From assembly GCA_003520455.1 (NCBI GenBank), contig DOUV01000237.1, positions 1-25,044 on the forward strand: 25,044 nucleotides of DNA, read 5' to 3'. A program made the position numbers and the translations under genes. The notes below the pieces were generated by a model. The model saw only the letters and a program-made list of their open reading frames with translations. It was not told the origin of the DNA and did not search any database. The stretch comes from Chloroflexota bacterium (lineage in GTDB: Bacteria; Chloroflexota; Anaerolineae; Ardenticatenales; Ardenticatenaceae). This document shows, piece after piece, positions 16,989-23,059 of this stretch. Every line of letters starts with the position of its first letter. Position 1 is the first letter of the stretch.

Positions 16989-17064
16989 TTTCCTCGCGCG
17001 GCCCGGACTCGGTGCCGGTCAGACAGTTGTCCAATCTCAACACCCCCTGGTGGAAAGGGTTCGT

Positions 17065-17859
17065 ATGAACAAGAAAATTCACTGGCATCTGATGAGCTGG
17101 CAGGAGATTCGGGCGGCTCGTGAGAGCAATCCTGTCATTCTCATTCCGGCAGGAACGGTCGAAACGCAAGGTCCCTACACCTACGTCGGTGTGGAGTGTG
17201 TTGCTCCGCAAAGGCTGGCCGAAGAGGTCGCGCGAGGAACCAATGCACTCGTCGTCCCGACCATCCCCTTCGGCTATTCGGCGCTCTTTCAGGACTTCCC
17301 CGGCACCATCAGCCTACGGCCGGAGGTTGCGAGCGCGATCTACGAGGATGTAGCCCGTTCGATCTTGCGACACGGCTTCGATCATCTCTTATTTCTGATG
17401 ATGCACGTGCCGAATCAACCATTGATAGAACATGTAGCCAACAAGATACGCGACGAACTCGGCGTGCTGATTGCCTGGATCAATCCCGGCCGCCTGGCAC
17501 CTGCTGTCATGAAGGAAGTCTCACCCAACTATGCCGCCGCACGTGGTCACGGTGCCGATCCAGGTCTGTCGCTGGCCAGGTATCTCGAGCCGGATATGCT
17601 TGATCTCTCTCAAGTTGTTCCAAATCAGGCCCGGCAGGAGTTTCAGAACTTTCCAGTTGTTGATGGGATGACGCCAACTTTCAAGAACTTCCCTGTGAAC
17701 ATGGCGCTCCGCCTCCAGGATGTATCGCCGGAAAGTGGAGGGTGGGGCGACCCAACGTATGCCAGTGCGGATCAGGGGAAAGAGATATTTTCCCAGATGG
17801 TTGCACATGTTGCGGCGTTGGTGCAGGAGTTTGCAAACATGCAGACCCGCATCGGATGA
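17065..17859 (+). CDS. creatininase-family protein with altered metal-site motifs
   Basis: ATG 17065 is preferred over an in-frame GTG at 17050, because AAAGGG (17054-17059) lies just before it. The 264-residue protein has the creatininase fold signature: IPAGTVE early, then FGYSALFQDFPGTISL (69-84), as in the amidohydrolase-like creatininase/MftE family. The first metal motif, normally E-x-H-G-P-H with a later Asp, reads Glu33-Thr-Gln35-Gly-Pro-Tyr with Glu44. His36 and Asp45 of creatininase are thus replaced by Gln and Glu. The second, normally N-G-H, is MMHVPNQ with His114 kept. A third motif RGHGAD lies at 160-165. It may hydrolyse a lactam or bind a different metal, or be inactive. Confidence 0.85.
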   Translation: MNKKIHWHLMSWQEIRAARESNPVILIPAGTVETQGPYTYVGVECVAPQRLAEEVARGTNALVVPTIPFGYSALFQDFPGTISLRPEVASAIYEDVARSILRHGFDHLLFLMMHVPNQPLIEHVANKIRDELGVLIAWINPGRLAPAVMKEVSPNYAAARGHGADPGLSLARYLEPDMLDLSQVVPNQARQEFQNFPVVDGMTPTFKNFPVNMALRLQDVSPESGGWGDPTYASADQGKEIFSQMVAHVAALVQEFANMQTRIG

Positions 17860-17998
17860 TCATAACAAGAGCCAGCAAACAGCAGGGCATAGCTGCTGCT
17901 GCTCCGGCGGACCGGCAGGCGGGATATCCGCGGAGAGCGTCAACACCGAGGCAACGCGGTGGACAACCCGGCACTCCTGGTGGTCATCGACAGCGCAA

Positions 17999-18811
17999 TC
18001 AACGCCAGCGCGTGAGGATCTGCTCCCGGTTGAAGATGGAGATCCCAAGCCCCAACACCACCAGGTCGAGCAGCAGCAGCGCCAGCGCACCGATCAGGAC
18101 GAAGGGGATGCCCAACAGGAAGAAGCCCGCCGACTGCGCGATCATCACCGCCACCAGCGGCAGCACCAGGACGCCGCCCACCTGCTGGGCGCTGCGGGGG
18201 TCGTTGACCCGCGAGCTGATCACGACGCCCAGCCCCAGGGCGAAGACCGCCGCCAGCGGGGTAATCAACAGGATCGTCGCCCACGCGGGGGCATCGAAAA
18301 TGTAGGCGGTCACGGTGGGCCCGCTCAGAAGGCGCGTGAGGAGGGCAAAGAGACCAAATGCGGCCCAGGTGGCAATCACCGAGGGCCCGGCGGCGGCCAG
18401 GCTCTTGCCCAGCAGCAGTTCCGTCGTCGTGATGGGAGTGGCCAGCAGGGCCTCCAGGCTGCGCGAGGTCTTCTCACCGATGATGCTGTAGGTCGCGATG
18501 CTCATCGCTCCCATGACAGGCAAGATCAGGAAGAGGATCAGAAATTGCCGCAGCATGAACACCTGGAACTGCTGAACCGGTTGGAGATTGCCGAACCCGG
18601 GAAAGGCCTCGGTCAACAAACTGAGCATCTTTCCCATATCGGGATCGTTTAACGCCTGAGAACCGGCAAACAGTGGTAGGCCGAATGCCAGCCCTAACGG
18701 CATCACCATGAATATGAGTAGCAGCAAGAGGAAGGTAAGGACAATCGTCCGGTTCTTGATCGTCTCTTGCCACTCTTTGGCGATGATCGTCCGGATTCGG
18801 ATCGAGTCCAT
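17999..18811 (-). CDS. ABC-2 type transporter permease (NatB-like)
   Basis: This 270-residue inner-membrane protein is the permease half of an ABC exporter. It has a short cytoplasmic N-terminus (KEWQETIKNRT), a first helix at about 22-46, an extracytoplasmic loop, and five further hydrophobic segments from about residue 90 to the end. IIGEKTSRSLEALLATP (about 110-126) is the conserved cytoplasmic segment of the NatB/ABC-2 family. GGAGGAGGG (18821-18829) precedes ATG. The start overlaps the ATPase stop by one base (TGATG). The substrate is unknown. It converges with the creatininase-family gene across 139 bp that shows no clear terminator. Confidence 0.9.
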   Translation of the reverse strand: MDSIRIRTIIAKEWQETIKNRTIVLTFLLLLLIFMVMPLGLAFGLPLFAGSQALNDPDMGKMLSLLTEAFPGFGNLQPVQQFQVFMLRQFLILFLILPVMGAMSIATYSIIGEKTSRSLEALLATPITTTELLLGKSLAAAGPSVIATWAAFGLFALLTRLLSGPTVTAYIFDAPAWATILLITPLAAVFALGLGVVISSRVNDPRSAQQVGGVLVLPLVAVMIAQSAGFFLLGIPFVLIGALALLLLDLVVLGLGISIFNREQILTRWR

Positions 18812-19746
18812 CAGCCCGCGCCCTCCTCCGGGTTCTCGCTAACCAGTTGCAGGTAGACATCCTCCAGGCTGGCGCGTTCCTCGACCACCGTGCGAATCTG
18901 GGCGCCGGCCTGGACGAGGGCTGTCACCAGGGCGGGATTCTCGCGATCCGGATCGCCCAGATCGACCACCAGGCTGCCGTCGCGCAGGGTGGCCTGGCGC
19001 ACAAAAGGTAGCCGCGCGGCCACTTCGACAAGGGCTGGCTGGGTCTGAGCCAGCGCCACGACGGTGCGGCGACCGAAGAGCCGGTGGCGGAGGGCATCCG
19101 GGGTGTCCACAGCAACCAGGTGCGTCTTGAGGACGCCAATGCGATCCGCCAGTCGCTCGGCCTCGTCCAGGTTGTGCGTGGTGAGAAAGATAGTGCGGCC
19201 GCTCGCCTTCAACTGCTCCAGGAACTCGCGGACGGTCCGGGCCGCGGCGGGATCGAGGCCGCTCGTGGGCTCGTCCAGGAAGATCAGCTCGGGCTCGTGG
19301 AGCAGGGCACGGGCAATGGCAACCTTCTGCTTCATCCCTTTTGAGAAGCCGCCGGTTGGCTCGTCGCGCCGGTCCCAAAGGTCGAGGAGTTTCAAGTACT
19401 TTTCGACCTGAGCCGCCGGGTTTGCGACCCCGTAGAGCCGGGCGAAGATGATCAGGTTCTGCCAGGCGGTGAGCGCCTCGTACAGGCCGGGCGATTCGGT
19501 CAGCAGGCCGACGCGGGCGCGGATCGAATCACACTCAGCCGCGAGATCACGGCCAACAACGGTCGCGTGGCCGCCGGTGGGAGCGATCAGGCAGGCCAGC
19601 ATGCGCACCGTGGTGGTCTTCCCGGCACCGTTGGGACCGAGGAGCGCGAAGACTTCGCCGCCGGCGACCTGCAGCGTGAGGTCATCGACCGCCAACTGAC
19701 CGTCGAAGCGTCGGGTCAGGTGATGGGTCTCAATCACGTTGGACAT
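18811..19746 (-). CDS. ABC transporter ATP-binding protein (NatA/CcmA type)
   Basis: This is the ATPase of the exporter, 311 residues from ATG 19746; an in-frame GTG at 19752 is two codons earlier. The Walker A motif GPNGAGKTT is at 37-45, the signature loop is FSKGM (134-138) instead of LSGGQ, a known variant in this group, Walker B LIFLDEP lies at 154-160, and the H-loop His191 is in TTHNLDEAERLAD. The C-terminal extension of about 90 residues, ending in LEDVYLQLVSENPEE, is typical of drug/antibiotic and Na+ exporters. It is translationally coupled to the permease. Upstream Shine-Dalgarno is weak. Confidence 0.95.
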   Translation of the reverse strand: MSNVIETHHLTRRFDGQLAVDDLTLQVAGGEVFALLGPNGAGKTTTVRMLACLIAPTGGHATVVGRDLAAECDSIRARVGLLTESPGLYEALTAWQNLIIFARLYGVANPAAQVEKYLKLLDLWDRRDEPTGGFSKGMKQKVAIARALLHEPELIFLDEPTSGLDPAAARTVREFLEQLKASGRTIFLTTHNLDEAERLADRIGVLKTHLVAVDTPDALRHRLFGRRTVVALAQTQPALVEVAARLPFVRQATLRDGSLVVDLGDPDRENPALVTALVQAGAQIRTVVEERASLEDVYLQLVSENPEEGAG

Positions 19747-19900
19747 AGACACTCGCGAAGAGGACGCCGGTCAGCTTGTGACCGGCGTGAAGCAAGATCG
19801 ACGCGGACATTGGAACGGAGGACCACATCGTGTCGCAAGCTCTGCTCGCGATCACGCGGGCGCCTTTGGTTCCCAGCCAACCCGCGATGTGCCGGGGGCC

Positions 19901-20152
19901 TCACGCTTCCTTCTTCTCTGTCGGCGGCGGCGGGTCTGGCGGCGGCGGGCTGTTCGGTGCTTGCAAATAGGGCTTGACAGCCAACAGGCCCACAGCGATG
20001 CCGCCGAGCACAGCGACGAGGAGGCCCCGCGCCGGTTGCGAGCCGATCAACGCGATGGCGATGAGCGAGACGTACACCCAGAGCAAGAGCACCAGGCAGC
20101 CGTTCGGCAGGCGCCACTGACGGCGAGGGGGCGAAGGCTGAGGATCGGTCAT
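19901..20152 (-). CDS. small two-helix membrane protein with proline-rich tail
   Basis: This 83-residue hypothetical protein has predicted helices at about 17-37 and 42-60 and a cytoplasmic Pro-rich tail (SPPPPDPPPP) ending in TEKKEA. GGGAGA (20161-20166) lies 8 nt before ATG. It is 154 bp upstream of the exporter ATPase on the same strand, so co-transcription is possible but not shown. No family recognised. Confidence 0.6.
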   Translation of the reverse strand: MTDPQPSPPRRQWRLPNGCLVLLLWVYVSLIAIALIGSQPARGLLVAVLGGIAVGLLAVKPYLQAPNSPPPPDPPPPTEKKEA

Positions 20153-20360
20153 TGCGAGGCTCTCCCACCAACCGGGACTCGAGAGAAAAGATTCAAGATG
20201 ACGAGTCCGTGCATCGGCTGCTCAACCGGTTGACTCGTGTAACGTGGAGCGCGAAACGTGATGGCGTGAAAAGCGGAGTGATTTCGCATTGCAGGCGTCC
20301 GGTACTCACTGTTTGATGTCGACGCTCTTATTGAAATACTGTAGCACCCGGCCGCCCGCA

Positions 20361-20729
20361 TCAGCGCCTGCGCCCGCGGCCGATCGGGAGGAGCGCCAGC
20401 GCGAGCAGTGCGACCAAGACCACAAGGGCCAGCCGGGGCGAGATGTTGTCGGGTTGGAGCTGTTCAAGATCCAGCGTCAGGGCCAGGTTGGTCCCTGTCA
20501 GCGCGGCGAAGCCGGCAAGTGTCGCCAGGATCAACAAGCCCAGAAATGCCAGATAAGCGAGAAAGCTGAAGATATCCGACAGGACACGCTGGAGGGAGTT
20601 GCCCTTCCGCAACCGCCGTACGTTGGGCCAGATCAACAACCGCAGCAGGATTAGCAGGACCAGATAGAGTAATCCGGCGCCGCAGAGCGGCCGGAGCGGT
20701 TCCAGTCCACTGAAGGGCGGGTTGCTCAA
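20361..20729 (-). CDS. small membrane protein, three predicted helices, TTG start
   Basis: The 122-residue product has hydrophobic segments at about 16-36, 52-77 and 99-116, with a basic loop (RRLRKGN) after the first. The only good start is TTG (20729-20727), which is supported by GAGGAGG (20743-20737) seven bases before it. The TTG overlaps the stop of the acyl-CoA synthetase remnant (TTGA), which implies translational coupling to the former synthetase gene. The family is unknown to me. It is separated from the 83-residue protein by 208 bp in which I see no gene. Confidence 0.7.
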   Translation of the reverse strand: MSNPPFSGLEPLRPLCGAGLLYLVLLILLRLLIWPNVRRLRKGNSLQRVLSDIFSFLAYLAFLGLLILATLAGFAALTGTNLALTLDLEQLQPDNISPRLALVVLVALLALALLPIGRGRRR

Positions 20730-21019
20730 CGAGGCGCCTCCTCGGACAGGATGCGCCGAAGCTGCTCGTGGAGCATACGACGCAGCAATTGACCACTCCT
20801 ATCGCACGGCAAAGCGTTGGCGAAACTGGCTGCCGCCGGAATCTTGTCGCTCGCCAGCCGCCCGCGCAGGCCATCGAGCACGGCCGTCGCCAGCCGATCG
20901 TCTGAGGCGGTGCGGGCGGCCGGCACCAGAATGGCGTGGATCGCCTGTCCCCGGAAATCATCGGGCATGCCGATGACGGCGGCGTCGCCGACGGCGGATG
21001 GCGGGAGTATACTGGACGG
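20726..21019 (-). pseudogene. C-terminal remnant of an acyl-CoA synthetase (AMP-binding_C)
   Basis: The frame encodes the last approximately 95 residues of an ANL-superfamily synthetase. It contains VGDAAVIGMPDDFRGQ, then AILVPA, a KIP segment, and ANALPCDRSGQLLRRMLHE near the end. The order matches the C-terminal lid domain. The N-terminal adenylation domain (about 400 residues) is missing: an in-frame TAG lies at 21022-21020 and nothing similar is seen beyond. The catalytic lysine expected in the SGK motif is Gln here. A start at ATG 20968 would give an 80-residue peptide, but it would have no catalytic centre. Most likely it is a decayed 3' end kept because the downstream TTG gene is coupled to it. 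Confidence 0.75.
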
Positions 21020-21021
21020 CT

Positions 21022-21169
21022 AGAGAACGGTCAATCATGCTGACAACAAGCGCCCGGATCATGCAACAAGGGGCAGAGTAGTTTCTCAGATTTGCGCGGG
21101 ACGCCCGCGCAGTCGCTATCAACGGCGTCCCGGGAAGCGCCGTCGCCCTCGAATTTTCAGCCGCCTTGC
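21022..21169. other. gene-free stretch between the synthetase remnant and the RNA operon promoter
   Basis: No gene is seen here. The only structure is a perfect 8-bp hairpin, TGCGCGGG (21093-21100) and CCCGCGCA (21104-21111) over 3 nt. It has no U-run on the plus strand and only a short one on the minus strand. Confidence 0.5.
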
Positions 21170-21198
21170 TTGACAGCTTCCAGGGGCTGTGGTAAGAT
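21170..21198 (+). promoter_or_regulatory. sigma-70-type promoter of the stable-RNA operon
   Basis: A perfect -35 TTGACA (21170-21175), a 17-bp spacer, and a -10 TAAGAT (21193-21198, one mismatch to TATAAT plus a shift) occur in the right order. Transcription would begin near 21205. It faces the leader ORF and the tRNA array and is the only good promoter seen before them. Confidence 0.75.
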
Positions 21199-21229
21199 AC
21201 CGTTCGCTTTACGAAGGAGCAGCTTGTCG

Positions 21230-21346
21230 ATGATCTCTTGGCGCCCTGTCAAACCGCGCACCCCTACCCAAGGTAGGGGCGTTGGTGCGTGCCAGGGACA
21301 TCATCCTGTCATAGCACCTCAAGCGGCGCTTTCGAGGGGCTCTTAG
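21230..21346 (+). CDS. 38-codon leader ORF with strong ribosome-binding site
   Basis: AAGGAG (21214-21219) lies 10 nt before ATG 21230, and the frame ends at TAG 21344-21346. The product is basic, starts MISWRPVKPRTPT and matches no family I know. The ORF coincides with an RNA segment that can fold into a long hairpin. It may be a leader peptide, or the sequence may be a non-coding RNA whose Shine-Dalgarno-like site is accidental. Confidence 0.35.
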   Translation: MISWRPVKPRTPTQGRGVGACQGHHPVIAPQAALSRGS

Positions 21347-21371
21347 AAGTCATCAGCGGCCTGACCCCTCG

Positions 21372-21406
21372 AGGCGCGAGCAAATTCCTCTCGCGCCTTT
21401 TTGTTT
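21372..21406 (+). terminator. intrinsic terminator 5 nt before tRNA-Lys
   Basis: AGGCGCGAG (21372-21380) and CTCGCGCCT (21390-21398) form a perfect 9-bp stem with a 9-nt loop, followed by TTTTTGTTT. It lies between the promoter and the first tRNA, so the tRNA array must be reached by read-through unless another promoter is hidden. Confidence 0.8.
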
Positions 21407-21411
21407 GGCGT

Positions 21412-21483
21412 GAGCCGCTAGCTCAATGGTAGAGCATCTGACTTTTAATCAGAGGGTTCGGGGTTCGAGTCCCCGGCGGCTCA
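21412..21483 (+). tRNA. tRNA-Lys (anticodon TTT)
   Basis: GAGCCGC/GCGGCTC acceptor, D arm GCTC/GAGC, anticodon stem TCTGA/TCAGA with loop CTTTTAA, and T arm CGGGG/CCCCG with TTCGAGT. CCA is not encoded. Confidence 0.97.
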
Positions 21484-21501
21484 TTTGAAGACAACTCTTT
21501 T

Positions 21502-21583
21502 GCGGACGTGGCGGAATCGGTAGACGCGCCGTCTTGAGGGGGCGGTGGGGCAACCCGTGAGAGTTCGAGTCTCTCCGTCCGCA
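21502..21583 (+). tRNA. tRNA-Leu (anticodon GAG)
   Basis: GCGGACG/CGTCCGC acceptor, anticodon stem CCGTC/GGCGG with loop TTGAGGG, and a class II long variable arm GGG-CAA-CCC that marks Leu. It ends about 6 nt before the RNase P RNA. Confidence 0.96.
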
Positions 21584-21587
21584 TCTG

Positions 21588-22010
21588 CACACAGGCCAGG
21601 GAGCCGCCGCTGCAGGATACGCAGAGGAACTTCCCGACTCTCCGCCCCGGGCAACCGGGAAGGCTACCCCACGAAACCGTAAGTGGGGCCACCCGCCGGC
21701 AACGGCCGGGTGAGGCAAGACGGCAACAGAGAGCAAACCCGCCCGGCTACGGCCGGGTGAGGGGTGAAAGGGTGGGGTAAGAGCCCACCAGCGTCGTCAG
21801 CGATGGCGGCGGCTAGGCGACTGCGCTGGCTGAGGGAGAGCAAGGCGAGTGGGGCGGGCCTACCTTGGGTTCGCTCTCGTCGCAGCGGAACCCGTGAGGG
21901 TGGATCACACCCACCAGGCGAGGGACCGCCTCCGCGGCAACGCGGAGAGATAGATGGCGGCGCGGCTCGTCAACGAGCCGACAGAATCGGGGGTACACCA
22001 GCCTGTGGCT
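21588..22010 (+). ncRNA. rnpB: RNase P RNA (type A-like)
   Basis: The conserved blocks appear in order: GAGGAACTTCCCGACTC near 21624, GAAACCGTAAG near 21672, AGAGCAAACCCGCCCGG, then GGTGAAAGGGTGGGGTAAGAG followed by CCCACCAGC (about 21761-21792), and near the end ACAGAATCGGGGGTAC (21981-21996). CACAGGC (21590-21596) pairs with GCCTGTG (22001-22007) to form helix P1. The length of about 420 nt is normal. The RNA is the catalytic component that cuts 5' leaders from tRNA precursors. It lies within the tRNA array with no separate promoter or terminator seen. Confidence 0.93.
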
Positions 22011-22036
22011 TGCCCTTTGAGGAGAAGGGTAATCGT

Positions 22037-22107
22037 TGCGGGGTCGTCTAATGGCAGGACAGCTGACTCTGGATCAGCCGGTCTAGGTTCGAGTCCTAGC
22101 CCCGCAG
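22037..22107 (+). tRNA. tRNA-Gln (anticodon CTG)
   Basis: TGCGGGG/CCCCGCA acceptor with the T1-A72 pair typical of tRNA-Gln, and anticodon stem GCTGA/TCAGC with loop CTCTGGA. It begins about 27 nt after the rnpB 3' end. CCA is not encoded. Confidence 0.96.
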
Positions 22108-22149
22108 CCTCTGGAGTAGGCGTTGTCGTAATGACTGCATCTACTCCAC

Positions 22150-22224
22150 GGGCCCGTAGCTCAACGGAAGAGCATCGCCTTTGCAAGGCGGAGGTTGCAG
22201 GTTCGAGTCCTGTCGGGTCCACCA
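22150..22224 (+). tRNA. tRNA-Ala (anticodon TGC), CCA encoded
   Basis: GGGCCCG/CGGGTCC acceptor contains the G3-U70 identity pair of tRNA-Ala. The anticodon loop is TTTGCAA. The gene ends ACCA. Confidence 0.97.
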
Positions 22225-22228
22225 TCGG

Positions 22229-22301
22229 TCCGGGGTAGCTCAATTGGCGGAGCAAGCGGCTGTTAACCGCAAGGTTGTGGGTTCGAGTCCCACCCCCGGA
22301 G
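22229..22301 (+). tRNA. tRNA-Asn (anticodon GTT)
   Basis: TCCGGGG/CCCCGGA acceptor, anticodon loop CTGTTAA, T arm GTGGG/CCCAC. Only 4 nt after the Ala gene. Confidence 0.97.
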
Positions 22302-22359
22302 CCTCGAAGGCGTGCTGGTTGAATCTTTCACCCGGAACTCCGTTTGCAGGACTGCACCG

Positions 22360-22436
22360 GGGCGATTAGCTCAGTTGGTCAGAGCGCTTCCCTTACAAGG
22401 AAGAGGCCGTTGGTTCGAGTCCAACATCGCCCACCA
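22360..22436 (+). tRNA. tRNA-Val (anticodon TAC), CCA encoded
   Basis: GGGCGAT/ATCGCCC acceptor, anticodon stem CTTCC/GGAAG with loop CTTACAA, T arm GTTGG/CCAAC, ends ACCA. Confidence 0.97.
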
Positions 22437-22450
22437 TCGCGCGGGCCAGC

Positions 22451-22523
22451 GGGCCCTTAGCTCAGCGGTTAGAGCGACCGGCTCATAACCGGTTGGTCGC
22501 TGGTTCGAATCCAGCAGGGCCCA
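22451..22523 (+). tRNA. tRNA-CAT, probably tRNA-Ile2 (lysidine type), otherwise elongator Met
   Basis: GGGCCCT/AGGGCCC acceptor, anticodon stem ACCGG/CCGGT, loop CTCATAA. The paired first base rules out initiator tRNA. C4-G69 and C5-G68, together with the TTAGCTCAG start and GGTCGCTGG T arm, resemble tRNA-Ile2. TilS would convert C34 to lysidine. Elongator Met remains possible. Confidence 0.9.
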
Positions 22524-22526
22524 TAC

Positions 22527-22584
22527 GAGTGCCGAGGACCGAGTGCCAGGCCGGTTGGCGTCCAGGACTCAGGGACCGGCACTG
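22527..22584. repeat. period-7 repeat spacer between tRNA-CAT and tRNA-His
   Basis: Three in-phase heptamers GAGTGCC, GAGGACC, GAGTGCC (22527-22547) are followed by imperfect complements including GGGACC and GGCACTG (to 22584). The spacer can fold as an imperfect stem. Confidence 0.5.
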
Positions 22585-22603
22585 GAACTCAAGCTAACTT
22601 CGT

Positions 22604-22676
22604 GGCGACCATAGCTCAATGGCGGAGCGCCTGATTGTGGATCAGGAGGTTGTGGGTTCGAGCCCCACTGGTCGCC
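22604..22676 (+). tRNA. tRNA-His (anticodon GTG)
   Basis: The extra G at -1 (22604) faces C73, the identity mark of tRNA-His. Acceptor GCGACCA/TGGTCGC, anticodon loop TTGTGGA. Confidence 0.97.
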
Positions 22677-22685
22677 CTCCCAATC

Positions 22686-22776
22686 GGTTGCAGGTTGAAG
22701 GTTGGGCAGTGCAAGGCATTGCTGGGGCATTGCACCGGCTCCGGCATCGCTAACCTTCAACCTGGAACCTGCAACC
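22686..22776. repeat. period-7 palindromic spacer between tRNA-His and tRNA-Pro
   Basis: Heptamers GGTTGCA, GGTTGAA, GGTTGGG (22686-22706) oppose AACCTTC, AACCTGG, AACCTGC, AACC (22752-22776). Inside, GTGCAA and TTGCAC also pair. The right arm has one extra heptamer. Confidence 0.7.
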
Positions 22777-22782
22777 AAGAAA

Positions 22783-22856
22783 CGGGGCGTGGCGCAGTTC
22801 GGTAGCGCGCTTGCATGGGGTGCAAGAGGTCGCTGGTTCAAATCCAGTCGCCCCGA
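22783..22856 (+). tRNA. tRNA-Pro (anticodon GGG)
   Basis: CGGGGCG/CGCCCCG acceptor, anticodon stem CTTGC/GCAAG with loop ATGGGGT, T arm GCTGG/CCAGT. Confidence 0.96.
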
Positions 22857-22860
22857 CTCC

Positions 22861-22931
22861 GCGGGTATGGTGTAGTGGTAGCACATCAGCCTTCCAAGCT
22901 GTTGGCACGGGTTCGAATCCCGTTACCCGCT
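22861..22931 (+). tRNA. tRNA-Gly (anticodon TCC)
   Basis: GCGGGTA/TACCCGC acceptor with T discriminator, anticodon loop CTTCCAA. The outermost anticodon-stem pair is a T-T mismatch. Last gene of the array. Confidence 0.95.
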
Positions 22932-23013
22932 CTCGCGAGCCTGCCCACAGGCCTGTGATCGTTGTTCGTACCGAACAACAATTTCTCAACTATCCGCTCA
23001 GCTTCAGATGAAG

Positions 23014-23043
23014 CAGCCCGGCCACCTGCCGGGCTGTTTTGTT
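23014..23043 (+). terminator. intrinsic terminator of the tRNA/rnpB operon
   Basis: CAGCCCGGC (23014-23022) and GCCGGGCTG (23028-23036) form a perfect 9-bp stem over CACCT, followed by TTTTGTT. It lies 83 nt after tRNA-Gly and 9 nt before the IS66 target site. Confidence 0.9.
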
Positions 23044-23059
23044 ATGCAATAGCTTCGCC

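Larger units (their letters stand above)
21205..21406 (+). ncRNA. structured RNA of unknown class between promoter and terminator
   Basis: The RNA from about 21205 ends at an intrinsic terminator. The apical stem pairs CCCCTACC with GGTAGGGG over CAA (within 21258-21280), continued below by GCGCAC/GTGCGT, CCCTG/CAGGG and GATGAT/ATCATC. A second stem pairs TCGAGGGG (21332-21339) with CCCCTCGA (21365-21372). These nested pairings span most of the transcript. It does not match the conserved blocks of tmRNA, SRP RNA or 6S RNA that I know, and could be a cis-acting leader or an independent small RNA. Confidence 0.45.

Noticed and set aside
17860..17998. Bidirectional terminator between the convergent genes
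   Set aside because: Only weak GC pairings such as CCGGCGG and no U-run on either strand.
17720..18652. 310-codon Gln/His/Arg-rich frame antisense to the ABC-2 permease
   Set aside because: It is the complement of Leu/Val-rich membrane codons; low complexity and no start signal.
21205..21406. SRP RNA or 6S RNA
   Set aside because: GAAGGAGCAGC looks slightly like the SRP tetraloop region, but the GTCAGG block is missing, and there is no 6S closing stem between the ends.
21584..22036. Short open frames on both strands between tRNA-Leu and tRNA-Gln
   Set aside because: The segment is explained by the RNase P RNA with its conserved blocks and P1 pairing.
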